Made by a program: the position numbers and the translations under genes
The notes under the pieces: generated by a model
The model's input: only the letters and a program-made list of their open reading frames with translations
Database searches by the model: none
Told to the model about the DNA's origin: nothing
Shown: piece by piece, positions 36,540 to 43,615 of the stretch
How positions within the stretch are numbered: position 1 is the stretch's first letter
How the letters are laid out: each line of letters begins with the position of its first letter
Source: Actinomycetes bacterium
GTDB taxonomy: Bacteria; Actinomycetota; Acidimicrobiia; IMCC26256; Chersky-534
Direction of reading: 5' to 3'
Assembly: GCA_025463865.1 (NCBI GenBank)
Contig: JAODBH010000081.1
Coordinates: forward strand, 1 to 47,283
Length of the DNA: 47,283 bases

Positions 36540-37604
36540 TCACCACGTGGGCTTGTAGCCGGTCTTGATCTCCTGACCGGGAACGCGCCACTTCGGTTCC
36601 TTGTCGACCGTCTTCGCGGTGATGCTGCGCAGCTTGCGGATCAAGCCGCCGTAGGCACCGCTCGCGAAGGTCGACACCGTGGCCCCGGGGGGCTCGTCCA
36701 TGAACGGCATGAACTTGTCGGGGAAGCCCGGCATGGTGCAGCCGATGCAGATGCCGCCGACGTTGGGGCAGCCACCGATCCCGTTGAGCCAGCCCCGCTT
36801 CGGCACGTTGCACTTCACGACGGGGCCCCAACAGCCGAGCTTCACCAGGCACTTCGGCGAGCCGTACTCGACCGCGAAGTCACCCTGCTCGTAGTAGCCG
36901 GCCCGGTCGCAGCCTTCGTGCACCGTCGCACCGAAGAGCCACGTCGGCCGCAGGGCCTCGTCGAGCGGGATCACGGGATTCTCCCCGGCCACCTGGTACA
37001 AGAGGTAGAGGATCGTCTCCGAGAGGTTGTCCGGCTGCACCGGGCAGCCCGGCACGTTGACGATGGGCAGGCCCGCCTTGGAGCGCCAGTCCCAGCCGAG
37101 GTAGTCGGCGACGCCCATCGCGCCGGTCGGGTTTCCGGCCATCGCGTGGATCCCCCCGTAGGTCGCGCAGGTGCCGGCGGCGAGGATCGCGGTGGCCTTG
37201 GGCGCCAGGCGATCGAGCCACTCGCTCGTGGTGATGGGCTGACCGGTGGCGGGATCGTTGCCGAAGCCGCACCAGTAGCCCTCCTCCTTCAGCGACTCGT
37301 TGGGGATCGACCCCTCGATCACGAGGACGAAGGGCTCGAGCTCGCCGCGGTCCGCCTTGAACCACCACTCGATGAAGGTGTCGGCGCCCTGCTCGGGCCC
37401 GCACTCGAAGTCGATCAGTGGCCAGTGGACCTGGATCTTCGGCAAGCCGGGCAACCCTCCGAGGACGATCTCCTCGATGCTCGGCTGGGTCGCCGCGGTG
37501 AGGGCGACCGAATCGCCGTCGCAGCTCAGCCCGGCGTTGATCCAGAGGATGTGCAGCACCGGCACATCCGCGTCGGTCTCGACCGGCTCCATCGTCGCCG
37601 CCAC
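36540..37604 (-). CDS. hhyS: [NiFe]-hydrogenase small subunit, group 1h type
   Basis: This subunit has 354 residues from GTG 37604, which follows GGGGGG; a GTG 30 bases upstream is an alternative. It carries the electron-transfer clusters. The proximal site is C-x2-D (Cys28, Asp31 in GLSCDGDS) with Cys146 and Cys187, i.e. three Cys and one Asp, as known for oxygen-tolerant group 1h enzymes. Distal ligands would be His229, Cys232, Cys252 and Cys258. Medial ligands would be Cys265, Cys279, Cys286 and Cys289, giving a [4Fe-4S] rather than [3Fe-4S] cluster. There is no Tat signal or C-terminal anchor, so it is likely cytoplasmic. Confidence 0.94.
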   Translation of the reverse strand: MAATMEPVETDADVPVLHILWINAGLSCDGDSVALTAATQPSIEEIVLGGLPGLPKIQVHWPLIDFECGPEQGADTFIEWWFKADRGELEPFVLVIEGSIPNESLKEEGYWCGFGNDPATGQPITTSEWLDRLAPKATAILAAGTCATYGGIHAMAGNPTGAMGVADYLGWDWRSKAGLPIVNVPGCPVQPDNLSETILYLLYQVAGENPVIPLDEALRPTWLFGATVHEGCDRAGYYEQGDFAVEYGSPKCLVKLGCWGPVVKCNVPKRGWLNGIGGCPNVGGICIGCTMPGFPDKFMPFMDEPPGATVSTFASGAYGGLIRKLRSITAKTVDKEPKWRVPGQEIKTGYKPTW

Positions 37605-37698
37605 TGGGCACCCCCCGTGCTTGACGCGACACACCTCTGCCGTCGGCTGGGCTCAGTGGTTCGCTCTCGCGATGCGCTGGAGGCCGGGGCCGGCAATT

Positions 37699-37735
37699 TT
37701 TGCGATGCCCGCACACCGCCCGTTGCAAACGCAAA
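37699..37735. promoter_or_regulatory. Repeats in the hydrogenase promoter region with a TTGCAA half-site
   Basis: The 196-base gap before hhyS holds a locally AT-rich patch. TTTGCG (37699-37704) and CGCAAA (37730-37735) form an inverted repeat. TTGCAA (37723-37728) is a single copy of the hexamer found as a variant pair near the Fur-family gene. No second hexamer lies five bases away, so this is at most a degenerate site. Regulation by nickel here is inferred. Confidence 0.3.
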
Positions 37736-37800
37736 TCTTCGCGGGTTCTTGGAGCGCGGCGAACAGTGCCGGGCGAATACAAGGCGTGCGATCCACTCGC

Positions 37801-38661
37801 CTATGGGCTCGTCGGCCGGTCCTCGCCGGGAGTCCGCGCGGGCTCGTGCCCGTGCGTGTGCGCGCCGGAGTGACCGTGCTCGTGGGAGTGCACGGTCGAT
37901 CCGTGCGCGTGGAAGTGCTCGTGCACCAGGTTCACCGAGCGGAGGAGTGCGCGGTCGCCCAGGATCTCGCCCGGCGCGCCCTCGGCCGCCACGCGGTGGT
38001 CCTCGGAGAAGACGACGCAACGGTCGGCCAGGAGCTCGAGCACGTCGAGGTCGTGAGTCGCCATCACGATCGACTTGCCCCACCGATTGAGCTCCACGAT
38101 CAGCTCGAGCAACCACTGCTGGTTCCGGGGATCGAGCGCTGCGGTGGGCTCGTCGAAGAGCAGGACCTCGGGGTTCATGACCAGGACCGACGCCAGCGCC
38201 ACCCGCTTCTTCTGCCCTCCCGACAGCTGGTAGGGCGCACGGTCGAGGAGGTCCCGGAGCTCCGTGAGGGCGGCGATGTCGCCGATCCGATCCTCCACGG
38301 CGTCACGGTCGAGTCCCATCTGGAGCGGCCCGAACGCGATCTCCTCGCGCACGGTCGGCGAGAACACCTGGGCATCCGAGTTCTGGAACACGAACCCGAC
38401 CCGGCCCCGGAACGCAGCCGAGAACTGCTCGTCCTCCAGGTGGTCCTCGGTCACCGGTTGACCGAACGCCCGGAGCGTGCCCGAGTCGGGGAAGACGAGC
38501 CCGTCGAGGATCTTCAACACGGTCGACTTCCCGCAGCCGTTCGCGCCCAGCAGCGCCACCTTCTCGCCTGCGGCGACCTGGAAGGAGACCCGGTCGAGCG
38601 CGGTGAAGCGGTCGAGGTACGCGTACGACACCGCGTCGACGGCGAACACGGGATCAGACAC
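37801..38661 (-). CDS. cbiO: ECF transporter ATPase CbiO/NikO, His-rich tail
   Basis: This 286-residue ATPase powers nickel/cobalt uptake. Walker A is GANGCGKST, the Q-loop is FVFQNSDAQVF, the signature LSGGQKKR and Walker B VLLFDEPTAALD. The last 35 residues are His-rich (VHEHFHAHGSTVHSHEHGH), unusual for the family and suited to hold Ni or Co. I take GTG at 38661, giving MSDPVFAVDAVSY and an eight-base overlap with cbiQ; a GTG at 38679 would add six residues. It lies 196 bases before hhyS on the same strand. Confidence 0.93.
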   Translation of the reverse strand: MSDPVFAVDAVSYAYLDRFTALDRVSFQVAAGEKVALLGANGCGKSTVLKILDGLVFPDSGTLRAFGQPVTEDHLEDEQFSAAFRGRVGFVFQNSDAQVFSPTVREEIAFGPLQMGLDRDAVEDRIGDIAALTELRDLLDRAPYQLSGGQKKRVALASVLVMNPEVLLFDEPTAALDPRNQQWLLELIVELNRWGKSIVMATHDLDVLELLADRCVVFSEDHRVAAEGAPGEILGDRALLRSVNLVHEHFHAHGSTVHSHEHGHSGAHTHGHEPARTPGEDRPTSP

Positions 38662-39574
38662 GGACGAGCCGATCCGCACCGAACAGCGAGGCGATCACGA
38701 CGACCGCCATGAGCGCGAAGAGCAGGTCGAACGGGCCCAGCCGCATCCGGTGCAGCGTGCGGGCGTTTCCCCGATATCCCCGGGCCACCATCGCCTGGTG
38801 CACCTCCTCGCTCGTCGCGTGGGCCTTGCCGAAGAGCGCGCCCGCCGATGCGCTCACGAACCCGCGTCCACCGGCGACGTCGCGCGAGTCGACGACGGTG
38901 CGGGCCTTGCGGGCCGTGTACATCTCCGTGACCGAGGCCAACAGCAAGAAGATGTAGCGGTAGGCCATCCCGACGACCAAGACGAACATGCGCGGCACAT
39001 GGAGGCTCCGGAGCGCGTCGAGCAGGCGCGGCCACGGCGTCGTGATGGTGAGCAGCACGACGAGGGAGATCGACGTGGCGACCCGGAACACGACGAGCCC
39101 GGCCGAGGTGAGACCCTGGTTCGTGAGCCCGACCGGCGAGCCGAACCACGTCCCGAGGGGCACGACGATGGTGCCCGGGGTCAGGAAGCTGCACGTCGTC
39201 GGCAGGACGACGATCCCGGTGAACACGGGAACGAACAGCCAGACCCGTCGGAGGAAGAAGGCGACGGAGAGTCCCGACGCGAGCGCGAGGGCCGACGCGA
39301 GCGCGTACATCGCCATCAGCGCGGAGAGGTGGCGGAAGCAGGCCGTCGCCACGATCAGGGCGACCAGACCGAGCACCTTCACCCGGGGATCGACGCGTTG
39401 CAGCAAACCATCGCGGGCGGCCACGTCGTCCGTGAACATGACCCGGCGGAGCAGGTCGGCGCCGCCCTCGATCGTCTTCTCGACGTAGCTCCCCTTGCGC
39501 CGCTTCCCGAGGCAACCGCACGGGCACAGCCCGGTCTCCGGCCGGAGCAGCCAGCCGGGTGTCGCCGGGCTCAC
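38654..39574 (-). CDS. cbiQ: ECF transporter transmembrane protein CbiQ/NikQ
   Basis: This 306-residue membrane component links the substrate protein to the ATPase. Several hydrophobic spans lie between about 68 and 190, for example VLGLVALIVATACF and LFVPVFTGIVVLP. The coupling motif is VARGYRG near residue 270. The N-terminus has an unusual Cys-rich basic patch (CPCGCLGKRRKGSYVEKT). The GTG start overlaps the cbiM stop by four bases. The long hydrophilic front end (about 60 residues) is more than the family usually needs. Confidence 0.92.
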   Translation of the reverse strand: MSPATPGWLLRPETGLCPCGCLGKRRKGSYVEKTIEGGADLLRRVMFTDDVAARDGLLQRVDPRVKVLGLVALIVATACFRHLSALMAMYALASALALASGLSVAFFLRRVWLFVPVFTGIVVLPTTCSFLTPGTIVVPLGTWFGSPVGLTNQGLTSAGLVVFRVATSISLVVLLTITTPWPRLLDALRSLHVPRMFVLVVGMAYRYIFLLLASVTEMYTARKARTVVDSRDVAGGRGFVSASAGALFGKAHATSEEVHQAMVARGYRGNARTLHRMRLGPFDLLFALMAVVVIASLFGADRLVRV

Positions 39575-40683
39575 GCGACCTCCCGGCTGCGCCTGCGGCT
39601 GACGACCCGCCCGACCCCCAGACCGCCGAACACGATCACCCCGATCGCGCCGAGGCCCACGACCGCGGAGAGCACGTAGGCGACGCCGGGATGCGAACCG
39701 GATCCGAAGCCGTACCCGTCCAGGACGGCTCGAGACCAGGTCCCGCTGTACCGCGCCAAGCCGCGGGGAACGCCCTGCAACCCGTACTTCCTGAGGTCGA
39801 GATCCCGGGGCGCGTCCTCGCCGAACGCGCCGCCACCCGCCAGCAGGCCGAGTGGGGTGAGCACCACCATCGCCGCGAGGCCTACGACCGCCCAGCGCCA
39901 CGCGGGCCGGGTCCCCGGGGCCGGGCCGGACGCGGGCCCGGGCCTCGGCTCGGAGTCGGACCGAGGTTCGGCGGTGGCCCGCGTCGGGCTGCGGTCGGCG
40001 ATCCCGCGGTGGTTGATCCGCAGGACCGGCAGGTTCGCGCGCTGGAGGTAGGAGATCACCCCGAACGTGAGCGCGAACTCCACCACCCCGGCCACGAGCA
40101 GGTGGGCGAGGAGCATCGCCGGGATGGTCTGCCACAGGGGGAACGGCGCGTAGAGCGGCGTGCCGTTCGCGGACCTGAACAGATCCCGCTGCACGCCGAG
40201 CTCGATGGCCGCGAAGAGCGCCGAGGCGTTGAGCCCGACGTAGCTCGCGACTCCGGCAGCCACCGCCCGGCGCCTCGCGGTCAACGGGCAACGCCGGGCG
40301 ATCAGCTTGTAGACGCCGTAGCCGACCATCGGCATGACGAACGCCATGTTCCATGCGTTGGCGCCGTAGGCGAGGACTCCTCCGTCGCCGAAGAACAGGG
40401 CCTGGATCAGGAGCGCGATGCTCACCGCGACGACGGCGGCCCAAGGGCCGAGGAGGATGGCGACGAGCACCGCGCCGACCGCGTGGGCGGTGGTGCCGTC
40501 GGGCACCGGCACGTTGAACATCATCACCAGAAAGCTGTACGACGCACCGAGCGCGAGCAGCGGCACGAACCGGGTCCTGACCACCCGCCTCACCGCCCGG
40601 CCGGCGGTGGCCCAGACCGGTGTCATCCCGGCGTAGAACCCCGCGCACGTCGTGGGGCTGAGGTACCCGTCGGGAATGTGCAC
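39571..40683 (-). CDS. Fused CbiM-CbiN (NikMN) nickel/cobalt-binding membrane protein
   Basis: This 370-residue S-component begins MHIPDGYLSP from a GTG start. Met1 and His2 are metal ligands in this family, which fixes the start. CbiM fills residues 1-225 (ASYSFLVMMFNVPVPDGTTAHAVG, FFGDGGVLAYGANAWNMAF). A disordered Pro/Ser/Arg linker (about 226-265) leads to a CbiN/PDGLE-like end with two spans and GGGAFGEDAPRDLD. No separate cbiN exists here. Nickel is favoured over cobalt because the neighbours are hydrogenase genes and there are no cobalamin genes. Confidence 0.92.
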   Translation of the reverse strand: MHIPDGYLSPTTCAGFYAGMTPVWATAGRAVRRVVRTRFVPLLALGASYSFLVMMFNVPVPDGTTAHAVGAVLVAILLGPWAAVVAVSIALLIQALFFGDGGVLAYGANAWNMAFVMPMVGYGVYKLIARRCPLTARRRAVAAGVASYVGLNASALFAAIELGVQRDLFRSANGTPLYAPFPLWQTIPAMLLAHLLVAGVVEFALTFGVISYLQRANLPVLRINHRGIADRSPTRATAEPRSDSEPRPGPASGPAPGTRPAWRWAVVGLAAMVVLTPLGLLAGGGAFGEDAPRDLDLRKYGLQGVPRGLARYSGTWSRAVLDGYGFGSGSHPGVAYVLSAVVGLGAIGVIVFGGLGVGRVVSRRRSREVA

Positions 40684-40743
40684 GGCCGTCCCCCGATGTG
40701 GGCGCGCCCCCGCGTCGCGCCCCTCGTTACAACTACCTCGCAG

Positions 40744-40760
40744 ATGCAACTCGTATGCAA
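40744..40760. promoter_or_regulatory. Nur-box-like operator between nikMN and the Fur-family gene
   Basis: On the minus strand the sequence reads TTGCAT-ACGAG-TTGCAT (hexamers at 40760-40755 and 40749-40744). This is a direct repeat with an N5 spacer. It closely resembles the Streptomyces Nur box tTGCaa-N5-ttGCAA. The site lies 60 bases from the nikMN start and 57 bases from the regulator start, so it could overlap the promoters of both. Repeat and spacing are seen; the binding is inferred. Confidence 0.6.
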
Positions 40761-40817
40761 GAAGTTCCGGTGGACCTCGTCGCGCGGGATGGCAGACCGT
40801 GGACCTACAGTCGGCGC

Positions 40818-41252
40818 ATGGATCGGGCTCCCGAGCGGGCGGATCGCTTCGTCGACGAGATCCGCGGCCGCGGTGCGCGGATCACCCCGGTGCGTCGGGC
40901 CGTGCTGAACGTGCTGGCCGAGACGCACGAGCACCTCAACGCGGAGGAGATCGCCGGCCTCGTGCAGGCCGACCATCCGGACGTGCACGTGTCGACGATC
41001 TACCGGAACCTCGATGCCCTCGAGCAACTCGGCGTGGTGGAGCACACGCACCTCGGCCACCAACCCGCGGTGTACCACGTGGGCGAGCACCATCAGCACC
41101 TCGTCTGCGAGGTCTGTGGCCGGGTCATCGACGTCCCGATCACGATCCTCGATCAGCTCGCCGACACGACGCGCGCCCACTACGGCTTCGTCCTGCACCC
41201 CGGCCACTTCGCCTTGATGGGCCGCTGCGCCGAGCACGCCCCCTCTGCTTGA
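40818..41252 (+). CDS. Fur-family regulator, probably nickel-responsive (Nur-like)
   Basis: This 144-residue protein has a winged-helix domain (1-80: RITPVRRAVLNVLAETHEHLNAEEI, VHVSTIYRNLDALEQLGVVEH). The metal domain has His91, His92, His94 (HHQHLVC) and Cys97/Cys100. The second CxxC common in Fur/Zur is replaced by Cys137-x2-His140. The divergent nickel-type transporter and the Nur-like box in the shared promoter point to Nur over Fur or Zur. A Zur role cannot be excluded from sequence. Repression of nikMN-cbiQO when nickel is plentiful is inferred. Confidence 0.85.
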   Translation: MDRAPERADRFVDEIRGRGARITPVRRAVLNVLAETHEHLNAEEIAGLVQADHPDVHVSTIYRNLDALEQLGVVEHTHLGHQPAVYHVGEHHQHLVCEVCGRVIDVPITILDQLADTTRAHYGFVLHPGHFALMGRCAEHAPSA

Positions 41253-41343
41253 GGGCGTGCCGCCCGGCCGGGGGCGCGGCGGTTAGCTTGCGCACGCCCG
41301 CCCCGCGCACGCGTGCAGGGGACACAGCCCGGATCGGAACCGA

Positions 41344-41829
41344 ATGGTCGACGAGAAGCCGAAGCGCGTGAGCATCCGCCTCTCCGCGGACGAGGCGTGG
41401 GCCGTGATCGAAGGGTCCCACACCGGCATCCTCACCACGCTGCGCCGCGACGGCGTCCCGATGTCACTGCCGGTGTGGTTCGTGGTGATCGACCGGCTGA
41501 TCTACTCGCGCACGCGGACCACTGCGAAGAAGGTGGCACGGGCCGCCAACGACACCCGGGCCGGGTTCCTCGTCGAATCCGGTGAGCGGTGGGTCGAGCT
41601 CCGGGCGGTGCACCTCACCGGCCGCGTCGACGTGCTGCACGGCGACGATCCGGTGATCCCGAGCATCGAGGCTGCGCTCACCGAGAAGTACTCGAGCTTC
41701 CGGACCCCGAGGGCGCAGATGCCCGACGCGACCCGCGGCCACTACGAGCGGGATCCCAATGCGTACCTGCGGTTCACACCCGACGAACGGATCGTGAGCT
41801 GGGACAACGACCGGTTGGGCCTCCCGTGA
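41344..41829 (+). CDS. Split-barrel FMN/F420-dependent oxidoreductase (PPOX class)
   Basis: This 161-residue split beta-barrel protein has TGILTTLRRDGVPMSLPVWFVVIDRLIYSRT near its front and GFLVESGERWVELRAVHLTGRVDVL in the middle, typical of pyridoxamine-oxidase-like or F420-binding proteins of actinobacteria. The substrate and cofactor are not decided by the sequence. The stop overlaps the enoyl-CoA hydratase start (GTGA), making a three-gene operon with the cyclase. Confidence 0.85.
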   Translation: MVDEKPKRVSIRLSADEAWAVIEGSHTGILTTLRRDGVPMSLPVWFVVIDRLIYSRTRTTAKKVARAANDTRAGFLVESGERWVELRAVHLTGRVDVLHGDDPVIPSIEAALTEKYSSFRTPRAQMPDATRGHYERDPNAYLRFTPDERIVSWDNDRLGLP

Positions 41830-42587
41830 CCGGGCTCCTGGTCGAACCGGCCGCTCCCGGCGTCCAGGTCGTCACCATCGACCGGCCCGAGGCGCGCAAC
41901 GCGCTGACGGCCGACATGCGACGCCGGTTCGCCGCGATCATGGCGGCGGCCGACGCCGACCCGGCCGTCGACGTCGTCATCCTCACGGGAACCGACCCGG
42001 CGTTCTCCGCCGGCGTCGACCTCAAGGAACGCCTGGCCGGCGCGGCTCCGCCGCCGCGCGTGAAGCCGAACCCCGGCGAGGCCCTGCGGGCGATGTCGAC
42101 GCCCGTCGTCTGCGCCGTCAACGGCACCTGCGTGACCGGCGCGCTGGAGATCGCCCTCAGCGCCACCTTCATCGTCGCGTCGGACCGGGCCCGCTTCGCC
42201 GACACGCACGGCAAGGTCGGCCTGCTCCCCGGCTGGGGATTGAGCACCCTGCTCCCCGAGGCGATCGGCCTGCGTTGGGCCCGGCAGATGACGATCACCG
42301 GCGGGTTCGTGGACGCAGCCACCGCGCTGCGCATCGGCCTCGTCAACGAGGTCGTGCCCCACCAGCAGCTCATGGCCCGCGCGTTGGAGTTGGCCACCGC
42401 GGTCGTCGCCTGTGACCGCACCGCGATCCGTACGTCGCTCTCGGTGTACGCGAAGGGCCAGGGTCTGTCGCTCGACGAGGGTCTCGCGCTGGAACAGGCG
42501 GCACTCGACGGGTTCCGGGTCGACAGCTCGGCGGCGCGCGACCGGTTCGACGCCCAGACCGGCGGATCCGCCCGCAGAGCCCCGTGA
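41826..42587 (+). CDS. Enoyl-CoA hydratase/isomerase family protein
   Basis: This 253-residue crotonase-fold protein starts with GTG at 41826. The CoA-binding motif is DPAFSAGVDLKERL, and the oxyanion region NGTCVTGALEIALSATFIVASDRARFADTHGKVGLLPGWG follows. The first catalytic Glu (GALEIAL) is kept. Where crotonase has its second Glu in a PE-I-GTIPG loop, this one reads THGKVGLLPG, so simple hydratase activity is uncertain. It is coupled to both neighbours by GTGA overlaps. The substrate is unknown. Confidence 0.88.
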   Translation: MTGLLVEPAAPGVQVVTIDRPEARNALTADMRRRFAAIMAAADADPAVDVVILTGTDPAFSAGVDLKERLAGAAPPPRVKPNPGEALRAMSTPVVCAVNGTCVTGALEIALSATFIVASDRARFADTHGKVGLLPGWGLSTLLPEAIGLRWARQMTITGGFVDAATALRIGLVNEVVPHQQLMARALELATAVVACDRTAIRTSLSVYAKGQGLSLDEGLALEQAALDGFRVDSSAARDRFDAQTGGSARRAP

Positions 42588-43567
42588 GCACCGCAGCCCG
42601 GCCCCGTTGGCGCGAGCTGCCCGAGATCCCGGGGACGCTCGCCCGCAGCGCGTGGGGGGTCTTCGGAAGCGACGACGAGCTCGGCGCCGTGAACCTCGTC
42701 ACCCCGCAGTGCGCGGTCGACGCCGCCACGCTCGTACGCACCGGGGCGACGTACCGCCTCGACCTCCCCATCGACCAGCCGTCACCGCCGCTGTTCGGGC
42801 GCGAACCGTTGCGCCACGAGGTGTTCGCGATCTCGGCGAACGTCCTCGACGACTACGTCGACGGCTTGTACCTGCAGGGCTCCACCCAGTGGGACGCGCT
42901 CGCGCACTGCAGCCACGGCCAGGCCGGCTTCTACAACGGCTTCGGCTTGGACGACGTGCGCGCGGGTCGACTCGGCATCGACACGATCGCGGAGCGCGGC
43001 GTCGTGGCCCGCGGTGTCCTCGTCGACGCGGCTCGCTACCGGGACTCGGTCGGCCGACCCGTCGACCCGCTCTCGGGCGATCTGATCAGCGTCGACGACC
43101 TCACCCACGCGCTCGCCGACCAGGACTCCGAGCTGCGCTCCGGCGACGTGCTCTGCGTACGCACAGGCTGGATGGCCTGGTACCTCGGCCTCGACGACGA
43201 CGGTCGGCAGGCCGCCTCGGACATCAGCCGCGACCACGATCGGCACCGGCTGCCCGGCATCGGTCCCGGGCCCGAGCTCGCGGAGTGGTTGTGGGACGCC
43301 GGGGTGGCGATGGTCGCGGCCGACAACCCGATGGTCGAGCCCCGGCCCCAGCCGCCGCGCGCCGACGGCGGGACCGCGCCCCCCGCCGAGATGGTGCACA
43401 TCTGCGTGATGGTGCTGCTCGGCATCCCGCTCGGCGAGCTCTTCGACTTCGAGGCCCTCGCCGCCGCGTGCGCGGACGACGGCAGGTACGAGTTCATGCT
43501 CACTTCCGCTCCGTTGCGGATGCCCGGTGGGATCGGATCCCCGCCGAACGCGCTCGCGATCCGCTGA
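42584..43567 (+). CDS. Cyclase family (kynurenine formamidase-like) metal hydrolase
   Basis: This 327-residue protein has the modified cyclase motif STQWDALAHCSHG, where the family norm is HxGTHxDAPxH; Asp and a following His are kept. LCVRTGWMAWYLG and VAMVAADNPMVEP are also typical. These enzymes hydrolyse cyclic or N-formyl compounds with Mn or Zn. The start is GTG at 42584, overlapping the crotonase stop. The shifted metal motif leaves the reaction open. Confidence 0.85.
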   Translation: MSTAARPRWRELPEIPGTLARSAWGVFGSDDELGAVNLVTPQCAVDAATLVRTGATYRLDLPIDQPSPPLFGREPLRHEVFAISANVLDDYVDGLYLQGSTQWDALAHCSHGQAGFYNGFGLDDVRAGRLGIDTIAERGVVARGVLVDAARYRDSVGRPVDPLSGDLISVDDLTHALADQDSELRSGDVLCVRTGWMAWYLGLDDDGRQAASDISRDHDRHRLPGIGPGPELAEWLWDAGVAMVAADNPMVEPRPQPPRADGGTAPPAEMVHICVMVLLGIPLGELFDFEALAAACADDGRYEFMLTSAPLRMPGGIGSPPNALAIR

Positions 43568-43592
43568 TCGGAGCCTCGTGATCGGAGCCTCG
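43565..43592. repeat. Perfect tandem 14-base repeat at the cyclase stop
   Basis: TGATCGGAGCCTCG occurs twice head to tail (43565-43578 and 43579-43592). The first copy begins with the cyclase stop codon. Duplication by slippage is the simple explanation. It adds a second in-line TGA but no coding sequence. Confidence 0.8.
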
Positions 43593-43609
43593 CGACGGCG
43601 TGGTCGCGA
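43590..43609. terminator. Hairpin between convergent cyclase and acyl-CoA dehydrogenase genes
   Basis: TCGCGAC (43590-43596) pairs with GTCGCGA (43603-43609) over a six-base loop in the 48-base gap between convergent genes. A bidirectional terminator is likely from position, though no T-run is present. Confidence 0.5.
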
Positions 43610-43615
43610 CGGCCT

